Assembly (NCBI GenBank): GCA_002314265.1
Contig: DCEW01000066.1
Location: 1 to 10,888 of the forward strand
Direction: 5' to 3'
From: Flavobacteriales bacterium UBA1820
Lineage (GTDB): Bacteria; Bacteroidota; Bacteroidia; Flavobacteriales; UBA1820
Length of the DNA: 10,888 bases
Shown here piece by piece: positions 1 through 8,365 of the stretch. Every line of letters begins with the position of its first letter. Position 1 is the first letter of the stretch. The notes under the pieces are model-generated. The model worked only from the letters and a program-made list of their open reading frames with translations, was not told the origin of the DNA and ran no database searches. The position numbers and the translations under genes are program-made.

Positions 1-33
1 CTTTTGCTTGCTCGCTTGGACGCTACAAACCGG

Positions 34-669
34 TCAGCATCCCTCCACCTTCCGGCGATAAGCGATCAGGTCTTCGATCGAGATCATCTTCAAGCCATAC
101 TCCCGAGCTACCTCTGCCAACTGGGGCACGCGCGCCATCGTTCCGTCAGGGTTCATCACCTCGATCAGCGCACCGGAGGGATACAAGCCCGCAAGCCGCG
201 CCATATCGACCACCGCTTCGGTATGTCCATTTCGTTCAAAAACACCTCCCAGACGAGCTCGCAAGGCAAAAATATGCCCGGGACGCCCCAAGTCTTCCGG
301 GCGGGTCGCCGGATCGGCCAAAGCCCGCAAAGTAGCCGCCCGGTCGTGGGTCGATACGCCGGTGGTACATCCCCGACCGAGCAAATCGACCGACACGGTA
401 AACGGCGTGCCGAGCACCGAGGTATTCTCCTGCACCATCATCGGCAGTGCCAGGCGGTCGCAAACCTCGGGTGCCAGGGGGGCGCAAAGCACCCCACGGC
501 CGCGAGAAAGCATGAAATTGACCGTATCTTCGGTTATGCACTGGGCGGCGCACACAAAATCGCCTTCGTTCTCCCGGTCGGCATCATCTACCACGATGAC
601 GATGCGCCCGGATTTGAAATCCTCCAGCGCGTCTTCTATCTTACTGAATATCCGTTTGGTTTCCTCCAT
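34..669 (-). CDS. ribB: 3,4-dihydroxy-2-butanone 4-phosphate synthase (RibB), stand-alone
   Basis: This cytosolic enzyme converts ribulose 5-phosphate to 3,4-dihydroxy-2-butanone 4-phosphate plus formate, supplying the four-carbon unit of riboflavin. The 211-residue protein carries the family signatures: the acidic metal-binding [10 protein letters not shown] (residues 28-37), GRGVLC (57-62), [15 protein letters not shown] (97-111), RPGH (129-132) and GHTEA with the catalytic-type His (148-152). It ends at [16 protein letters not shown], close to where E. coli RibB (about 217 aa) ends, so the synthase domain is complete. In most Bacteroidota I would expect a RibBA fusion continuing into GTP cyclohydrolase II; here a TGA stop at 34-36 follows the synthase domain directly. 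Only 33 bases lie beyond, so a separate or frameshifted ribA cannot be excluded. The start at 669 is supported by an AAAGG six bases upstream. The gene overlaps the lptG end by 29 nt and looks translationally coupled to it. Confidence 0.95.
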   Translation of the reverse strand: MEETKRIFSKIEDALEDFKSGRIVIVVDDADRENEGDFVCAAQCITEDTVNFMLSRGRGVLCAPLAPEVCDRLALPMMVQENTSVLGTPFTVSVDLLGRGCTTGVSTHDRAATLRALADPATRPEDLGRPGHIFALRARLGGVFERNGHTEAVVDMARLAGLYPSGALIEVMNPDGTMARVPQLAEVAREYGLKMISIEDLIAYRRKVEGC

Positions 670-2176
670 TTTTTTCCTTTCGTTTGTTCAATCGTATTTT
701 TTGCTTGTATTTCTGCGGCACCTTCGCCCACAGGCGGTCGAAAAGGTTGAGCAGCGGGTCGAGATTGACGATCACTTTGTCTTTGGTCGCGCGATACGTC
801 AGCCATATTCCGAACGGCAGCAGGATCCACGTAGGCAGCCACCGCGCCGACACCACATCCAGCGAACCTTCCTTGCCCATGCGCTCAGCCGACATAAAGA
901 TGATGTTGTACAGCACGAAGATCGATATGGCCACCACCACCGGAAGTCCGATGCCGCCTTTGCGGATCAAAGCCCCGAGAGGTGCCCCGACGAAAAACAG
1001 CACGATCACCAGGAAGGCCAAAGCGTATTTGCGCTGGATCTCCAAACCGTAATTATTGACCTCCTCCGACTGATGGCGCAAGGCACGCACCTTCGTCTCG
1101 GTAAGCGACTCGTTGGCCTGGCGCACCTTATCGACCGCCGAACGGTAAATCTCAACCATTTTGTAGCGCGGATTGCCCCGTATATAACTCAACACATCCC
1201 GGAGGGTATCGGTCTTTACCGGTGCCGTTTCGGCATAAGCGGTCATGATGCTGTCCGAAGGAAGGGTCATGAAGAAATTTCTCAACTCGAAATCCCGGGC
1301 CGAATTGCGGATAAACTCCGTATAACTGCCCTTGAGCGAATCCAAGGCCACGTTCAACTGGTCGATGTCGAGCATCGTATAGCGGTCTTTCTCGTCTTTC
1401 CCCTGACGAATATCGCCCATGGTAAACGAAGAGATGTCGATGGGGAAAACCTGCTTGACAAACGTGGACTTGTTGCCTGCCTGGCGCGCACGGCGTACAA
1501 AACGCGCTTCGACATCGTCGTCGTACATCTGGCCGTTGTACAGGGTAAGGAGCATGTAACGCTTGTCGGGCGTGGTGGTGATCGACCCACTCTCGGCGCG
1601 GATGATGGTAGTGGCTCCCACCCGGGAGCGCAGGTCGTGGATCAACACATCGCGGATGCTGTCGCGCTGAGGGTCTTCGGTGGGCGTTTTTTCCATCACC
1701 CGGATCGAAAAGTCGGACAAGGTAACAAACACCCCCGGTTCGATGCTCAAGGCCGGTTTTTTGTTGATGATGTTGAGCATCATGTTCTCGTACTTGAAGT
1801 TGGCGTACGGGATCACTTTGTTGGAAAACACAAAAGCCCCGATGGCTACGAAGATCATCAGGATGATGAGCGAACGCATGATGCGGGAAAGCGGAATGCC
1901 GGAAGCCTTGAACGCCGTCAATTCGCTGTTTTCGGACAGATTGCCGAAAGTCATGATCGAGGCCAGCAGGATGGACACCGGCAGCGACATGGGCACCATC
2001 ACGGCCGAGAGGTACATCATCATCTCGGCGATGGGCAGAAAACCGATCCCCTTGCCGATAATGTCGTCCGCATAGAGCCACAGCACCTGCAACACGAAGA
2101 CCAGCAGCACCACGAAAAATGCGGCGAAGAACGGCGTGAGGAAAGACTTGAGGACGTATCGGTCGAGGATCTTCAT
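641..2176 (-). CDS. lptG: LptG/LptF family lipopolysaccharide export permease (YjgP/YjgQ)
   Basis: This is an inner-membrane permease subunit of the LptB2FG exporter that extracts lipopolysaccharide and feeds the periplasmic Lpt bridge. The layout is the family's: three N-terminal membrane segments (about 12-34, 53-77, 101-119), a large periplasmic domain (about 120-380), three C-terminal segments (about 384-405, 409-432, 445-465) and a basic cytoplasmic tail. Family motifs are the loop [20 protein letters not shown] (83-102) and [27 protein letters not shown] around 381-407. At 511 residues it is clearly longer than E. coli LptF or LptG (about 360), the excess lying in the periplasmic part and the tail. 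The start is 9 nt after the lolA-like stop, and the end runs 29 nt into ribB. LptF and LptG are paralogues and I cannot say from one copy which role it takes; the partner permease and LptB are not in the window. Confidence 0.9.
   Translation of the reverse strand: MKILDRYVLKSFLTPFFAAFFVVLLVFVLQVLWLYADDIIGKGIGFLPIAEMMMYLSAVMVPMSLPVSILLASIMTFGNLSENSELTAFKASGIPLSRIMRSLIILMIFVAIGAFVFSNKVIPYANFKYENMMLNIINKKPALSIEPGVFVTLSDFSIRVMEKTPTEDPQRDSIRDVLIHDLRSRVGATTIIRAESGSITTTPDKRYMLLTLYNGQMYDDDVEARFVRRARQAGNKSTFVKQVFPIDISSFTMGDIRQGKDEKDRYTMLDIDQLNVALDSLKGSYTEFIRNSARDFELRNFFMTLPSDSIMTAYAETAPVKTDTLRDVLSYIRGNPRYKMVEIYRSAVDKVRQANESLTETKVRALRHQSEEVNNYGLEIQRKYALAFLVIVLFFVGAPLGALIRKGGIGLPVVVAISIFVLYNIIFMSAERMGKEGSLDVVSARWLPTWILLPFGIWLTYRATKDKVIVNLDPLLNLFDRLWAKVPQKYKQKIRLNKRKEKNGGNQTDIQ
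676..680 (-). promoter_or_regulatory. Shine-Dalgarno-like site for ribB
   Basis: On the minus strand AAAGG lies six A residues before the ATG at 667-669. It sits inside the last codons of lptG (the Lys/Arg-rich tail). It fixes the ribB start and suggests re-initiation by ribosomes finishing lptG. Purine-rich start contexts are common in this phylum, so the site itself is only moderately specific. Confidence 0.5.
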
Positions 2177-2185
2177 GTGGCGGAA

Positions 2186-2827
2186 TTACGGCCGGGCAAT
2201 GTAGTACCCGTTCTGTTCGTATTTCTTTGCATCGAAACGGTAGAGAGAGTCGGCCGCCCCTTCCCCGCGCACGATCGAGACGATGTCCAGCACGGTATGC
2301 GAGCCGTCCCGCGCCACGTCCTCCACCCGCACCGGCATCCCGGTGGCGGTGTCGATACCTACCAGCACGTACTGCGAAGGGTTGTCCTGTTCGCGGGGCA
2401 TCAGCCGGAGATACTGCACCGTCCCTTCCCGGCGGTCGGTCCGCGGGGTGAACGTATCGGCAAAGCGCCTCAAGATGGCCTGCACCGATCCCAAGGCCGA
2501 GGCTTCCGGATCGGAAACACTGCGCACGGTTACTTCCTGCTCGGCATCCATCACCGTGTAGGTGTACTGCCCGTCGCTGAACAAGGTAAACTCGTCAGTC
2601 TCCACCCGGTAACGGTCGCCCCGCGCGTACATCGTCCCCGACTGGGGAGAGGCTTGCGGATAGGTGTACACAAAGTCGGCCCGATAGTCGGCCATCGATT
2701 CCAGCACGGACACCGTACGGTCGAGCAGACGCTGCGCATACGAATTGTCCTGCGCTGAAGCTTGACCGCCTGCAACACCAAGCAGCAGGAGAAAGATGTA
2801 GGCTATGGTATTTTTCATCCTTTTCAT
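2186..2827 (-). CDS. lolA: LolA-like outer-membrane lipoprotein carrier protein
   Basis: This is probably a periplasmic chaperone that ferries lipoproteins from the LolCDE exporter to the outer membrane. The 213-residue product begins with a clean signal peptide (MKRMKNTIAYIFLLLLGVAGGQASA, cleavage predicted just before QDNS). The mature part has the LolA-like pattern of alternating strands, e.g. SGTMYARGDRYRVETDEFTLFSDGQYTYTVMDAEQEV (about residues 62-98) and DTATGMPVRVEDV. An in-frame ATG at 2881 would add 18 residues, extend 44 nt into ftsK and bury the signal peptide, so I reject it. ATG at 2818 (MKNTIAYIF) is the other reasonable start. It lies 10 nt after ftsK and 9 nt before lptG. LolA sequences are divergent in this phylum, so family assignment rests on the signal peptide, size, strand pattern and neighbours. 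Confidence 0.8.
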   Translation of the reverse strand: MKRMKNTIAYIFLLLLGVAGGQASAQDNSYAQRLLDRTVSVLESMADYRADFVYTYPQASPQSGTMYARGDRYRVETDEFTLFSDGQYTYTVMDAEQEVTVRSVSDPEASALGSVQAILRRFADTFTPRTDRREGTVQYLRLMPREQDNPSQYVLVGIDTATGMPVRVEDVARDGSHTVLDIVSIVRGEGAADSLYRFDAKKYEQNGYYIARP

Positions 2828-2837
2828 GGGCAATGCA

Positions 2838-5396
2838 TTAAAACGGCATGTTTTCCTTTCCTCCCTCCGGCACCGGCCCATCGCCGTAAAGAATCCGGTT
2901 GAGCGAAGCCTCGTCCTGCACCAGGACCTCGCGCGCTTTCGAGCCGTTGAACGGTCCGATGATCCCCGCAGCCTCCAACTGATCGACGATCCGTCCCGCC
3001 CGGTTGAACCCGATGGCCATCTTGCGCTGGATCACCGAAGCCGACCCTTGCTGGAGCGCAACGACGATGCGCGCCGCCTCCTCGAACTTCGGGTCGCGTT
3101 CCATCGGATCGCCCGAAGCTCCGCCCGAACCTCCTTCGCCGTCCCGTTCACCGGAATACTCGGGCAGCAGGAACGCATCGGGATAGCCTTTCTGCGCCCC
3201 GATAAAATCGCAAATCTCCTCGACTTCCGGCGTATCGATAAAGGCGCATTGCACGCGCGTCATTTCATTGCCGGCCGAGAACAGCATGTCGCCTTTTCCG
3301 ATGAGCTGCTCGGCCCCCGAAGTATCGAGAATGGTGCGGGAATCTATCTTGGAGGTAACCCGGAAGGCGATGCGTGCCGGGAAGTTGGCTTTGATCAGTC
3401 CCGTGATGACATTGACCGAAGGACGCTGGGTGGCGATGATCAGGTGGATGCCGACGGCCCGGGCCAACTGCGCCAAACGCGCAATGGGGGTCTCCACTTC
3501 CTTGCCGGCGGTCATGATCAGGTCGGCAAACTCGTCCACCACCAGGACGATGTACGGAAGATAGCGGTGTCCCTTCTCGGGGTTCAAGCGTCGGGCGACG
3601 AACTTGGCATTGTACTCCTTGATGTTACGCACGTACGCATCCTTGAGCAAGTCGTACCGCTGGTCCATCTCCATGCACAGGGAATTGAGCGTATAGATGA
3701 CCTTGGTCGTATCGGTGATGATGGCTTCCTGCGAGTCGGGCAACTTGGCCAGGTAGTGCCGTTCGATCTTGTTGTAGAGGGTCAGCTCCACCTTCTTGGG
3801 GTCCACCAGCACGAACTTGACCTGCGAAGGGTGCTTCTTGTAGAGCAGCGAGGCGATCACCGCGTTGAGCCCTACCGACTTTCCCTGTCCGGTAGCTCCG
3901 GCCATGAGCAAATGCGGCATCTTGGCCAGGTCGAAAACCACCGTTTCGTTGGAAATGTTCTTGCCGATGGCTACCGGCAATTCCATCTGGGCGGTCTGGA
4001 ACTTGACCGAAGAGACCACCGAGTTCATCGACACCAGCGAAGGTTCTTTGTTGGGCACCTCGATGCCGATGGTCCCTTTGCCGGGGATGGGGGCGATGAT
4101 GCGGATCCCCAGGGCCGAGAGCGAGAGAGCGATGTCGTCTTCGAGGTTCTTGATCTTCGAGACCTTCACCCCGGGAGCGGGGATGATCTCGTACAGGGTA
4201 ACGGTCGGCCCGATGGTGGAATGGATGTGCGCAATGTCGATGTGGTAATTCTTGAGCGTCTCGACGATCCGCCGGCGGTTGGCGATCACTTCTTCCTTGT
4301 CGACATTGATCCCTTCGTTGTCGAACTTGCGCAGGAGCTTGATCGGAGGGAATTCGTATCCGGGAAGGTCGAGCGTGGGGTCGTATTCGCCGAACTGCTC
4401 CACCACACGGCGAGCCGTATCGTCGTCCAGTTCGCTCTCCTGGGAGGCTATCGTCATGGTGCATTCCACACCGTCTTCCTGTTCGTGCAGGGTTTCCCCT
4501 TCCCCGGGGAGACCTTCCGACGATGCGTCGGAACAGCGGTCCTCGATGGCGTAATGCTCCTCTTCGGGGGCTTCTTCCTCGTCCGGATATTCCTCTTCCG
4601 GAAAGAGGGACGAGGGAAGCGGTTCGTCGGAGACTTCCTCCGGCTCCTCTTCTTCCGATTCCTCCGGTTCGTCTTCCTGCTGCTGTTCTTCTACCGCATA
4701 GGTTTCAGCTTCCTCTTGAGCGGGAGAGGTGGACTCCTGAGGCTGCGCCAACTGGGCGATCTGCCGGTCCTGCGCTTCTTTTTCCTCCTGCAGACGGGCG
4801 GCTTCCTCCCGGCGGGCCTGCTGCTCGGCCAGGCGTTGTTCCCGTACCTGGTTGAGTTTCTCTGGGGTGATGCCATAGTGCAGGATGGCCCACACGATGG
4901 GCAGCAGTGCCAGCAGAATGGGAAGTCCCCAGCCGATGTAGCCCTGCAACAGGTCGTTCAGACGATATCCCCATGCTCCGGAGTAATCGGCCGAGAAATA
5001 CGCCAGCACCACCGACAACCAAAGACCCCACCCGATCATCTTGGCACAGAACAGGGCGATGTGCGAGAAAGGTTTGTCCAAGGCTACTACGGCGGCGATG
5101 GCAAAACCTACGGCAAGGATAAAAAAGGTGGAGATGCCCATGCGGTCCATCAGGGCATAACTGATGTAGTAACCGGCCTTGCCCAGCAGGTTGGCATAGC
5201 GTTCGCCGGCCTGGACACTCTGGTCGCCCGCGCCGGTAAACAGATAGGAAGCGCACGCCAGGGCGATCATCACCAGCACGAGGGCAACGACCACGGCGGC
5301 AATTACACGTGCGGTCTTCGCGTCCTGCGGGCGCGAAGACCGCACGCGTGAGGATTTTTTCGTATCGGATGTCGTTTTCTTTTTCTTTCTGACCAT
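2838..5396 (-). CDS. ftsK: DNA translocase FtsK
   Basis: This membrane-anchored hexameric ATPase pumps DNA at the closing septum and helps resolve chromosome dimers with Xer recombinases. The 852-residue protein has a basic N-terminus (1-29), four membrane segments (about 30-53, 88-106, 112-134, 153-173), and a linker (about 175-345) made of a charged, coiled-coil-like part (180-215) and a very acidic Glu-rich part (226-320). The motor follows, with Walker A GATGQGKS (500-507), Walker B VLVVDE (617-622) and HLIIATQRPS (651-660). A C-terminal gamma winged-helix domain lies at about 770-835 (GSASVIQRKMAIGFNRAGRI...). The length suits non-enterobacterial FtsK, and all key ATPase residues are present. 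It is the first gene of the minus-strand operon; no Shine-Dalgarno precedes its ATG. A strong inverted repeat lies inside codons 17-30 (separate entry). Confidence 0.97.
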   Translation of the reverse strand: MVRKKKKTTSDTKKSSRVRSSRPQDAKTARVIAAVVVALVLVMIALACASYLFTGAGDQSVQAGERYANLLGKAGYYISYALMDRMGISTFFILAVGFAIAAVVALDKPFSHIALFCAKMIGWGLWLSVVLAYFSADYSGAWGYRLNDLLQGYIGWGLPILLALLPIVWAILHYGITPEKLNQVREQRLAEQQARREEAARLQEEKEAQDRQIAQLAQPQESTSPAQEEAETYAVEEQQQEDEPEESEEEEPEEVSDEPLPSSLFPEEEYPDEEEAPEEEHYAIEDRCSDASSEGLPGEGETLHEQEDGVECTMTIASQESELDDDTARRVVEQFGEYDPTLDLPGYEFPPIKLLRKFDNEGINVDKEEVIANRRRIVETLKNYHIDIAHIHSTIGPTVTLYEIIPAPGVKVSKIKNLEDDIALSLSALGIRIIAPIPGKGTIGIEVPNKEPSLVSMNSVVSSVKFQTAQMELPVAIGKNISNETVVFDLAKMPHLLMAGATGQGKSVGLNAVIASLLYKKHPSQVKFVLVDPKKVELTLYNKIERHYLAKLPDSQEAIITDTTKVIYTLNSLCMEMDQRYDLLKDAYVRNIKEYNAKFVARRLNPEKGHRYLPYIVLVVDEFADLIMTAGKEVETPIARLAQLARAVGIHLIIATQRPSVNVITGLIKANFPARIAFRVTSKIDSRTILDTSGAEQLIGKGDMLFSAGNEMTRVQCAFIDTPEVEEICDFIGAQKGYPDAFLLPEYSGERDGEGGSGGASGDPMERDPKFEEAARIVVALQQGSASVIQRKMAIGFNRAGRIVDQLEAAGIIGPFNGSKAREVLVQDEASLNRILYGDGPVPEGGKENMPF
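5308..5346. repeat. 15-bp perfect inverted repeat inside the 5' end of ftsK
   Basis: The arm CGTGCGGTCTTCGCG (5308-5322) and its exact reverse complement CGCGAAGACCGCACG (5332-5346) flank nine bases. In the ftsK mRNA this would form a 15-bp GC-rich stem, extended by two G-C pairs after one mismatch and capped by a three-base loop, over codons 17-30. On the plus strand the right arm is followed nine bases later by six T (5355-5360), so it could also act as a terminator for transcription antisense to ftsK. The encoded residues (VRSSRPQDAKTAR) lie in the basic cytosolic stretch before the first membrane segment and are probably weakly constrained. Confidence 0.85.
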
Positions 5397-5467
5397 AAGA
5401 GAGCGGCCGAGACCCCGCGCCGGGAAATGTGTTTTTTTCCTCCGCAGGGCGTTTTCATGCCATTATG

Positions 5468-5501
5468 TGTGCGCGAAGTTACGCAAAAGTGATTAAATTT
5501 G
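5468..5501 (+). promoter_or_regulatory. Predicted Bacteroidota-type promoter of valS
   Basis: TAAATTTG at 5494-5501 matches the phylum's -7 consensus TAnnTTTG exactly. A weak -33-like TGTG at 5468-5471 sits 22 bases upstream (consensus TTTG). Transcription would begin near 5506-5509, giving a valS leader of about 55 nt. The -7 match is direct; use of the promoter is inferred. Confidence 0.55.
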
Positions 5502-5517
5502 CATCTTCGAGCCGAAA
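5484..5517 (-). promoter_or_regulatory. Candidate promoter of the ftsK operon
   Basis: Read on the minus strand, CACTTTTG (5491 to 5484) differs from TAnnTTTG at one base, and TTTC (5517 to 5514) lies 22 bases upstream where TTTG is expected. This is the best minus-strand candidate I see in the divergent region, but it is weak. It would overlap the valS promoter almost completely and give a leader of roughly 80 nt. Confidence 0.25.
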
Positions 5518-5561
5518 GATTAATTTTCACACCGACATAACGCAAAAAGACCTGAAAAGAC

Positions 5562-8189
5562 ATGGACATACCTTCGAAGTACGACCCGAAAGACCTGGAG
5601 GACAAATGGTACGATTACTGGATGCAAGGCGGTTACTTCCACTCGGAAGTCGACCCTTCGCGTAAACCCTACACCATCGTCATTCCCCCGCCGAACGTCA
5701 CCGGGGTGCTTCACATGGGCCACATGATGAACAACACCATCCAGGACCTTCTGGTGCGCCGCGCCCGAATGAAAGGCTACAACGCCTGCTGGGTACCGGG
5801 CATGGACCACGCCTCGATCGCTACGGAAGCCAAAGTGGTGGCCCGCCTGAAGGAACAGGGGATCAAGAAAACCGACCTCACGCGCGAACAATTCCTGGAA
5901 CACGCCTGGAATTGGACCCGCGAGCACGGGGGTATCATCCTCCAACAGCTCAAGAAACTGGGCGCCTCCTGCGACTGGGACCGCACCAAGTTCACCATGG
6001 ACGAGGACTTGTCCCGCGCCGTTACGCACGTATTCGTCGACCTGTACGACAAGGGGCTCATCTACCGCGGATACCGCATGGTCAACTGGGACCCGGAAGC
6101 CCTCACCACCGTCTCGGACGAAGAAGTGGTCTATGTCGAACAACAAGGCAAACTGTACTACCTGCGTTACTACGTGGAAGGTACCGATGACTATGTCGTA
6201 GTGGCCACCACCCGTCCCGAAACCATCTTCGGCGATACGGCCATGTGCATCAACCCGAACGACCCGCGCTACCGGCACCTTCACGGCAAACGCGTCATCG
6301 TGCCCATCGCCGGACGCAGCATCCCGGTGATCGAAGACGAATACGTGGACATCGAATTCGGTACCGGCTGCCTGAAGGTAACCCCGGCACACGACGTCAA
6401 CGACAAGATGCTGGGCGACAAATACGGACTGGAGGTCATCGACATCTTCAACGACGACGCCACCCTCAACCAATACGGGCTGCACTACCAGGGCATGGAC
6501 CGTTTCGCAGTGCGCAAGGCCATCGAAAAGGAACTGGCCGAAAAAGATCTGTTGGAAAAAGTGGAAGCCTACACCAACAAGGTGGGCACCTCCGAACGCA
6601 CCAAAGCGGTGATTGAGCCGAAAGTCTCGCTGCAATGGTTCCTCAAGATGGAGCATTTGGCCAAACCAGCCCTGGAAGCCGTCATGAGCGACCAGATCCG
6701 CTTCGTCCCCGAAAAGTTCAAGAACACCTACCGCTACTGGATGGAAAACGTCCACGACTGGAGCATCTCGCGCCAACTGTGGTGGGGACATCGTATCCCG
6801 GCCTATTATTACGGAACGGGAGCCAATGACTTCGTAGTGGCCGAAACCCTCGACCAGGCTGTGGAGAAAGCCCGCCAAAAGACCGGCAACCCCGCCCTGC
6901 AAGCCGCAGACCTGACCCAGGACCCCGATGCGCTCGACACGTGGTTTTCCTCGTGGCTGTGGCCGATGTCCGTCTTCGACGGCGTCCTGCGTCCGGACAA
7001 TCCCGAGATCCAGTACTACTACCCGACCAACGACCTGGTTACCGCCCCGGACATCATTTTCTTCTGGGTGGCACGCATGATCATGGCCGGATATGAGTAC
7101 CGGGGCGAAAAACCTTTCCGCCACGTGTACTTTACCGGCACGGTGCGCGACAAGCTGGGCCGCAAGATGTCCAAATCGCTGGGCAACTCGCCCGACCCCA
7201 TCGAACTGATGAAGCAATACGGAGCGGATTCCGTCCGGCTCGGGATGCTGCTCACCGCACCGGCGGGCAACGATTTCCCGTTCGACACCGATCTGTGCAA
7301 ACAGGGAGCCGGGTTCTGCAACAAGATCTGGAACGCGTTCCGTCTGGTACAGGGATGGCAGCAGGACGAAACGGCTGCCGAAACCCCGGCTGCGCAAGCT
7401 GCCGAACTATGGTTTGAAAACCGCCTGAACGCCGCCGTAGCCGAGATCGACGCTCTGTACGACGAATTCCGCCTCTCGGAAGCGCTGATGGCTACCTACA
7501 AACTCATTTGGGACGATTTCTGCTCGTGGTATCTCGAAGCCGTCAAACCGCCTTACGGCCAGCCCGTGGCAGCCGCCACCTATCGCCGGGTGATCGCCCA
7601 CTTCGAGGCCTTGCTCAAGCTGATCCACCCCATCATGCCTTTCATCTCGGAAGAGTTGTGGCAGGCCATCACCCCCCGCACGAAAGAACAGGCACTGATC
7701 GTCGCCCCCTGGCCCGTGGCCGGGCCGGTAGATCGGGATGTACTCGACCGTTTCGACTATACCGCCGAACTGATCGCCTCGGTACGCGCCGTACGCCAGG
7801 AAAAAGGCATCTCGCCCAAAGACCCGCTGCAGGTGCTCACGCAGGATAAAAGCCCGCTGATCATCGACACCCTGGTCGAAAAACTGGCCGGAGTGACCGC
7901 GATCGACCACGCGGAGGAAAAGCCCGCCGGAGCCGTTTCGTTCCTGGTACGCACCCAGGAATACTTCATCCCGCTGGGCGATCGTATCGACCGGGAAGCG
8001 GAACGGGAAAAACTGGAAAAGGAACTTCAGTACACCGAAGGTTTCCTGGCGAGTGTCCGTAAAAAATTGTCCAACGAACGCTTCGTCCACTCCGCCCCGG
8101 CTGCCGTGGTGGAAATGGAACGCAAGAAGGAAGCCGACGCGCTGTCCAAGATCGAGACGATCCGACAAGCCCTTCAGGCTCTTTCCTGA
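5562..8189 (+). CDS. valS: Valyl-tRNA synthetase
   Basis: This cytosolic class I synthetase charges tRNA-Val and hydrolyses mischarged Thr-tRNA-Val. The 875-residue protein has the catalytic signature [13 protein letters not shown] (HIGH-type HMGH at 51-54), a CP1 editing insertion (about 190-340, with [15 protein letters not shown] near 267-281), [13 protein letters not shown] (about 403-415), and KMSKS (535-539) in [14 protein letters not shown]. An anticodon-binding helical domain follows (about 610-760), and then the ValRS C-terminal coiled-coil arm (about 812-872, [20 protein letters not shown]...). Length and domain order are those of complete bacterial ValRS. The ATG at 5562 places the usual N-terminal pattern ([15 protein letters not shown]) at once; no clear Shine-Dalgarno is seen. 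It is divergent from ftsK and appears to have its own promoter; the next gene, rsmI, has a separate predicted promoter. Confidence 0.98.
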   Translation: MDIPSKYDPKDLEDKWYDYWMQGGYFHSEVDPSRKPYTIVIPPPNVTGVLHMGHMMNNTIQDLLVRRARMKGYNACWVPGMDHASIATEAKVVARLKEQGIKKTDLTREQFLEHAWNWTREHGGIILQQLKKLGASCDWDRTKFTMDEDLSRAVTHVFVDLYDKGLIYRGYRMVNWDPEALTTVSDEEVVYVEQQGKLYYLRYYVEGTDDYVVVATTRPETIFGDTAMCINPNDPRYRHLHGKRVIVPIAGRSIPVIEDEYVDIEFGTGCLKVTPAHDVNDKMLGDKYGLEVIDIFNDDATLNQYGLHYQGMDRFAVRKAIEKELAEKDLLEKVEAYTNKVGTSERTKAVIEPKVSLQWFLKMEHLAKPALEAVMSDQIRFVPEKFKNTYRYWMENVHDWSISRQLWWGHRIPAYYYGTGANDFVVAETLDQAVEKARQKTGNPALQAADLTQDPDALDTWFSSWLWPMSVFDGVLRPDNPEIQYYYPTNDLVTAPDIIFFWVARMIMAGYEYRGEKPFRHVYFTGTVRDKLGRKMSKSLGNSPDPIELMKQYGADSVRLGMLLTAPAGNDFPFDTDLCKQGAGFCNKIWNAFRLVQGWQQDETAAETPAAQAAELWFENRLNAAVAEIDALYDEFRLSEALMATYKLIWDDFCSWYLEAVKPPYGQPVAAATYRRVIAHFEALLKLIHPIMPFISEELWQAITPRTKEQALIVAPWPVAGPVDRDVLDRFDYTAELIASVRAVRQEKGISPKDPLQVLTQDKSPLIIDTLVEKLAGVTAIDHAEEKPAGAVSFLVRTQEYFIPLGDRIDREAEREKLEKELQYTEGFLASVRKKLSNERFVHSAPAAVVEMERKKEADALSKIETIRQALQALS

Positions 8190-8215
8190 ACAACAAGACA
8201 CGAAAAAGACAAAAA

Positions 8216-8250
8216 AAAGGTACGGTTATCGAAAGAATAACCGTACCTTT
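8216..8250. terminator. 14-bp hairpin after valS, possibly a terminator
   Basis: AAAGGTACGGTTAT (8216-8229) and ATAACCGTACCTTT (8237-8250) are perfect reverse complements around the loop CGAAAGA. On the plus strand the T tract after the stem is short (TTTGTGT), so it would be a weak terminator for valS. On the minus strand the stem runs into a much better T tract (complement of the eight A at 8211-8218 and of 8203-8207), although no minus-strand gene is nearby to the right. The right arm also contains the -7 element of the predicted rsmI promoter. Confidence 0.6.
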
Positions 8251-8251
8251 G
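8244..8251 (+). promoter_or_regulatory. Predicted -7 element of the rsmI-recJ promoter
   Basis: TACCTTTG matches TAnnTTTG exactly, and lies in the right arm of the hairpin at 8216-8250. No TTTG occurs at the -33 distance; that region is the left arm of the hairpin, preceded by an A-rich tract. Transcription would start near 8256-8258, leaving a leader of about 110 nt before the rsmI ATG. Confidence 0.5.
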
Positions 8252-8266
8252 TGTATTAACCCGGCG

Positions 8267-8281
8267 CGCACATGCTGTGCG
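8267..8281 (+). other. Small hairpin at the start of the rsmI leader
   Basis: CGCACA, loop TGC, TGTGCG: a six-base-pair perfect stem about ten bases after the predicted transcription start. It may protect the 5' end of the mRNA. It is short enough to arise by chance. Confidence 0.3.
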
Positions 8282-8328
8282 AAATACACCGACTTTCTCC
8301 CCGCCTGCAAAACAGAGGAAAAGGGAGT

Positions 8329-8342
8329 TTCGGCAAGCCGAA
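8329..8342 (+). other. Palindrome in the rsmI leader, near the start codon
   Basis: TTCGGC-AA-GCCGAA is a perfect 14-base palindrome ending 23 bases before the rsmI ATG at 8366. It could form a short RNA stem (five pairs with a four-base loop) or be a protein-binding dyad. I see no known riboswitch consensus in the leader. Confidence 0.35.
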
Positions 8343-8365
8343 GATGTCAAATCAGGCGAAACAAG

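Noticed and set aside
362..2758. A 798-codon open frame on the plus strand opposite lptG and the lolA-like gene
   Set aside because: It is antisense to clearly recognisable proteins, is rich in His/Arg/Gln with no family motif, and is explained by GC-rich third codon positions of the real genes.
2828..2881. Upstream start (2881) for the lolA-like gene
   Set aside because: It would add 18 residues before an excellent signal peptide and overlap ftsK by 44 nt.
2805..5351. An 848-codon open frame on the plus strand opposite ftsK
   Set aside because: It mirrors the ftsK codons (Glu-rich linker becomes a Phe/Leu-rich run) and shows no motifs, signal or start context of its own.
5421..5443. GGAGG on the minus strand upstream of ftsK as its ribosome binding site
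   Set aside because: It lies about 42 bases before the ATG at 5396, far beyond functional spacing.
5520..7397. A 625-codon open frame on the minus strand opposite valS
   Set aside because: It is a shadow of the valS coding sequence, with His/Val/Gly-rich composition and no recognisable domain.
8256..8365. Riboswitch (cobalamin-like, because of AAAAGGGAG) in the rsmI leader
   Set aside because: The leader is too short and lacks the other conserved boxes; the match is a short purine run only.
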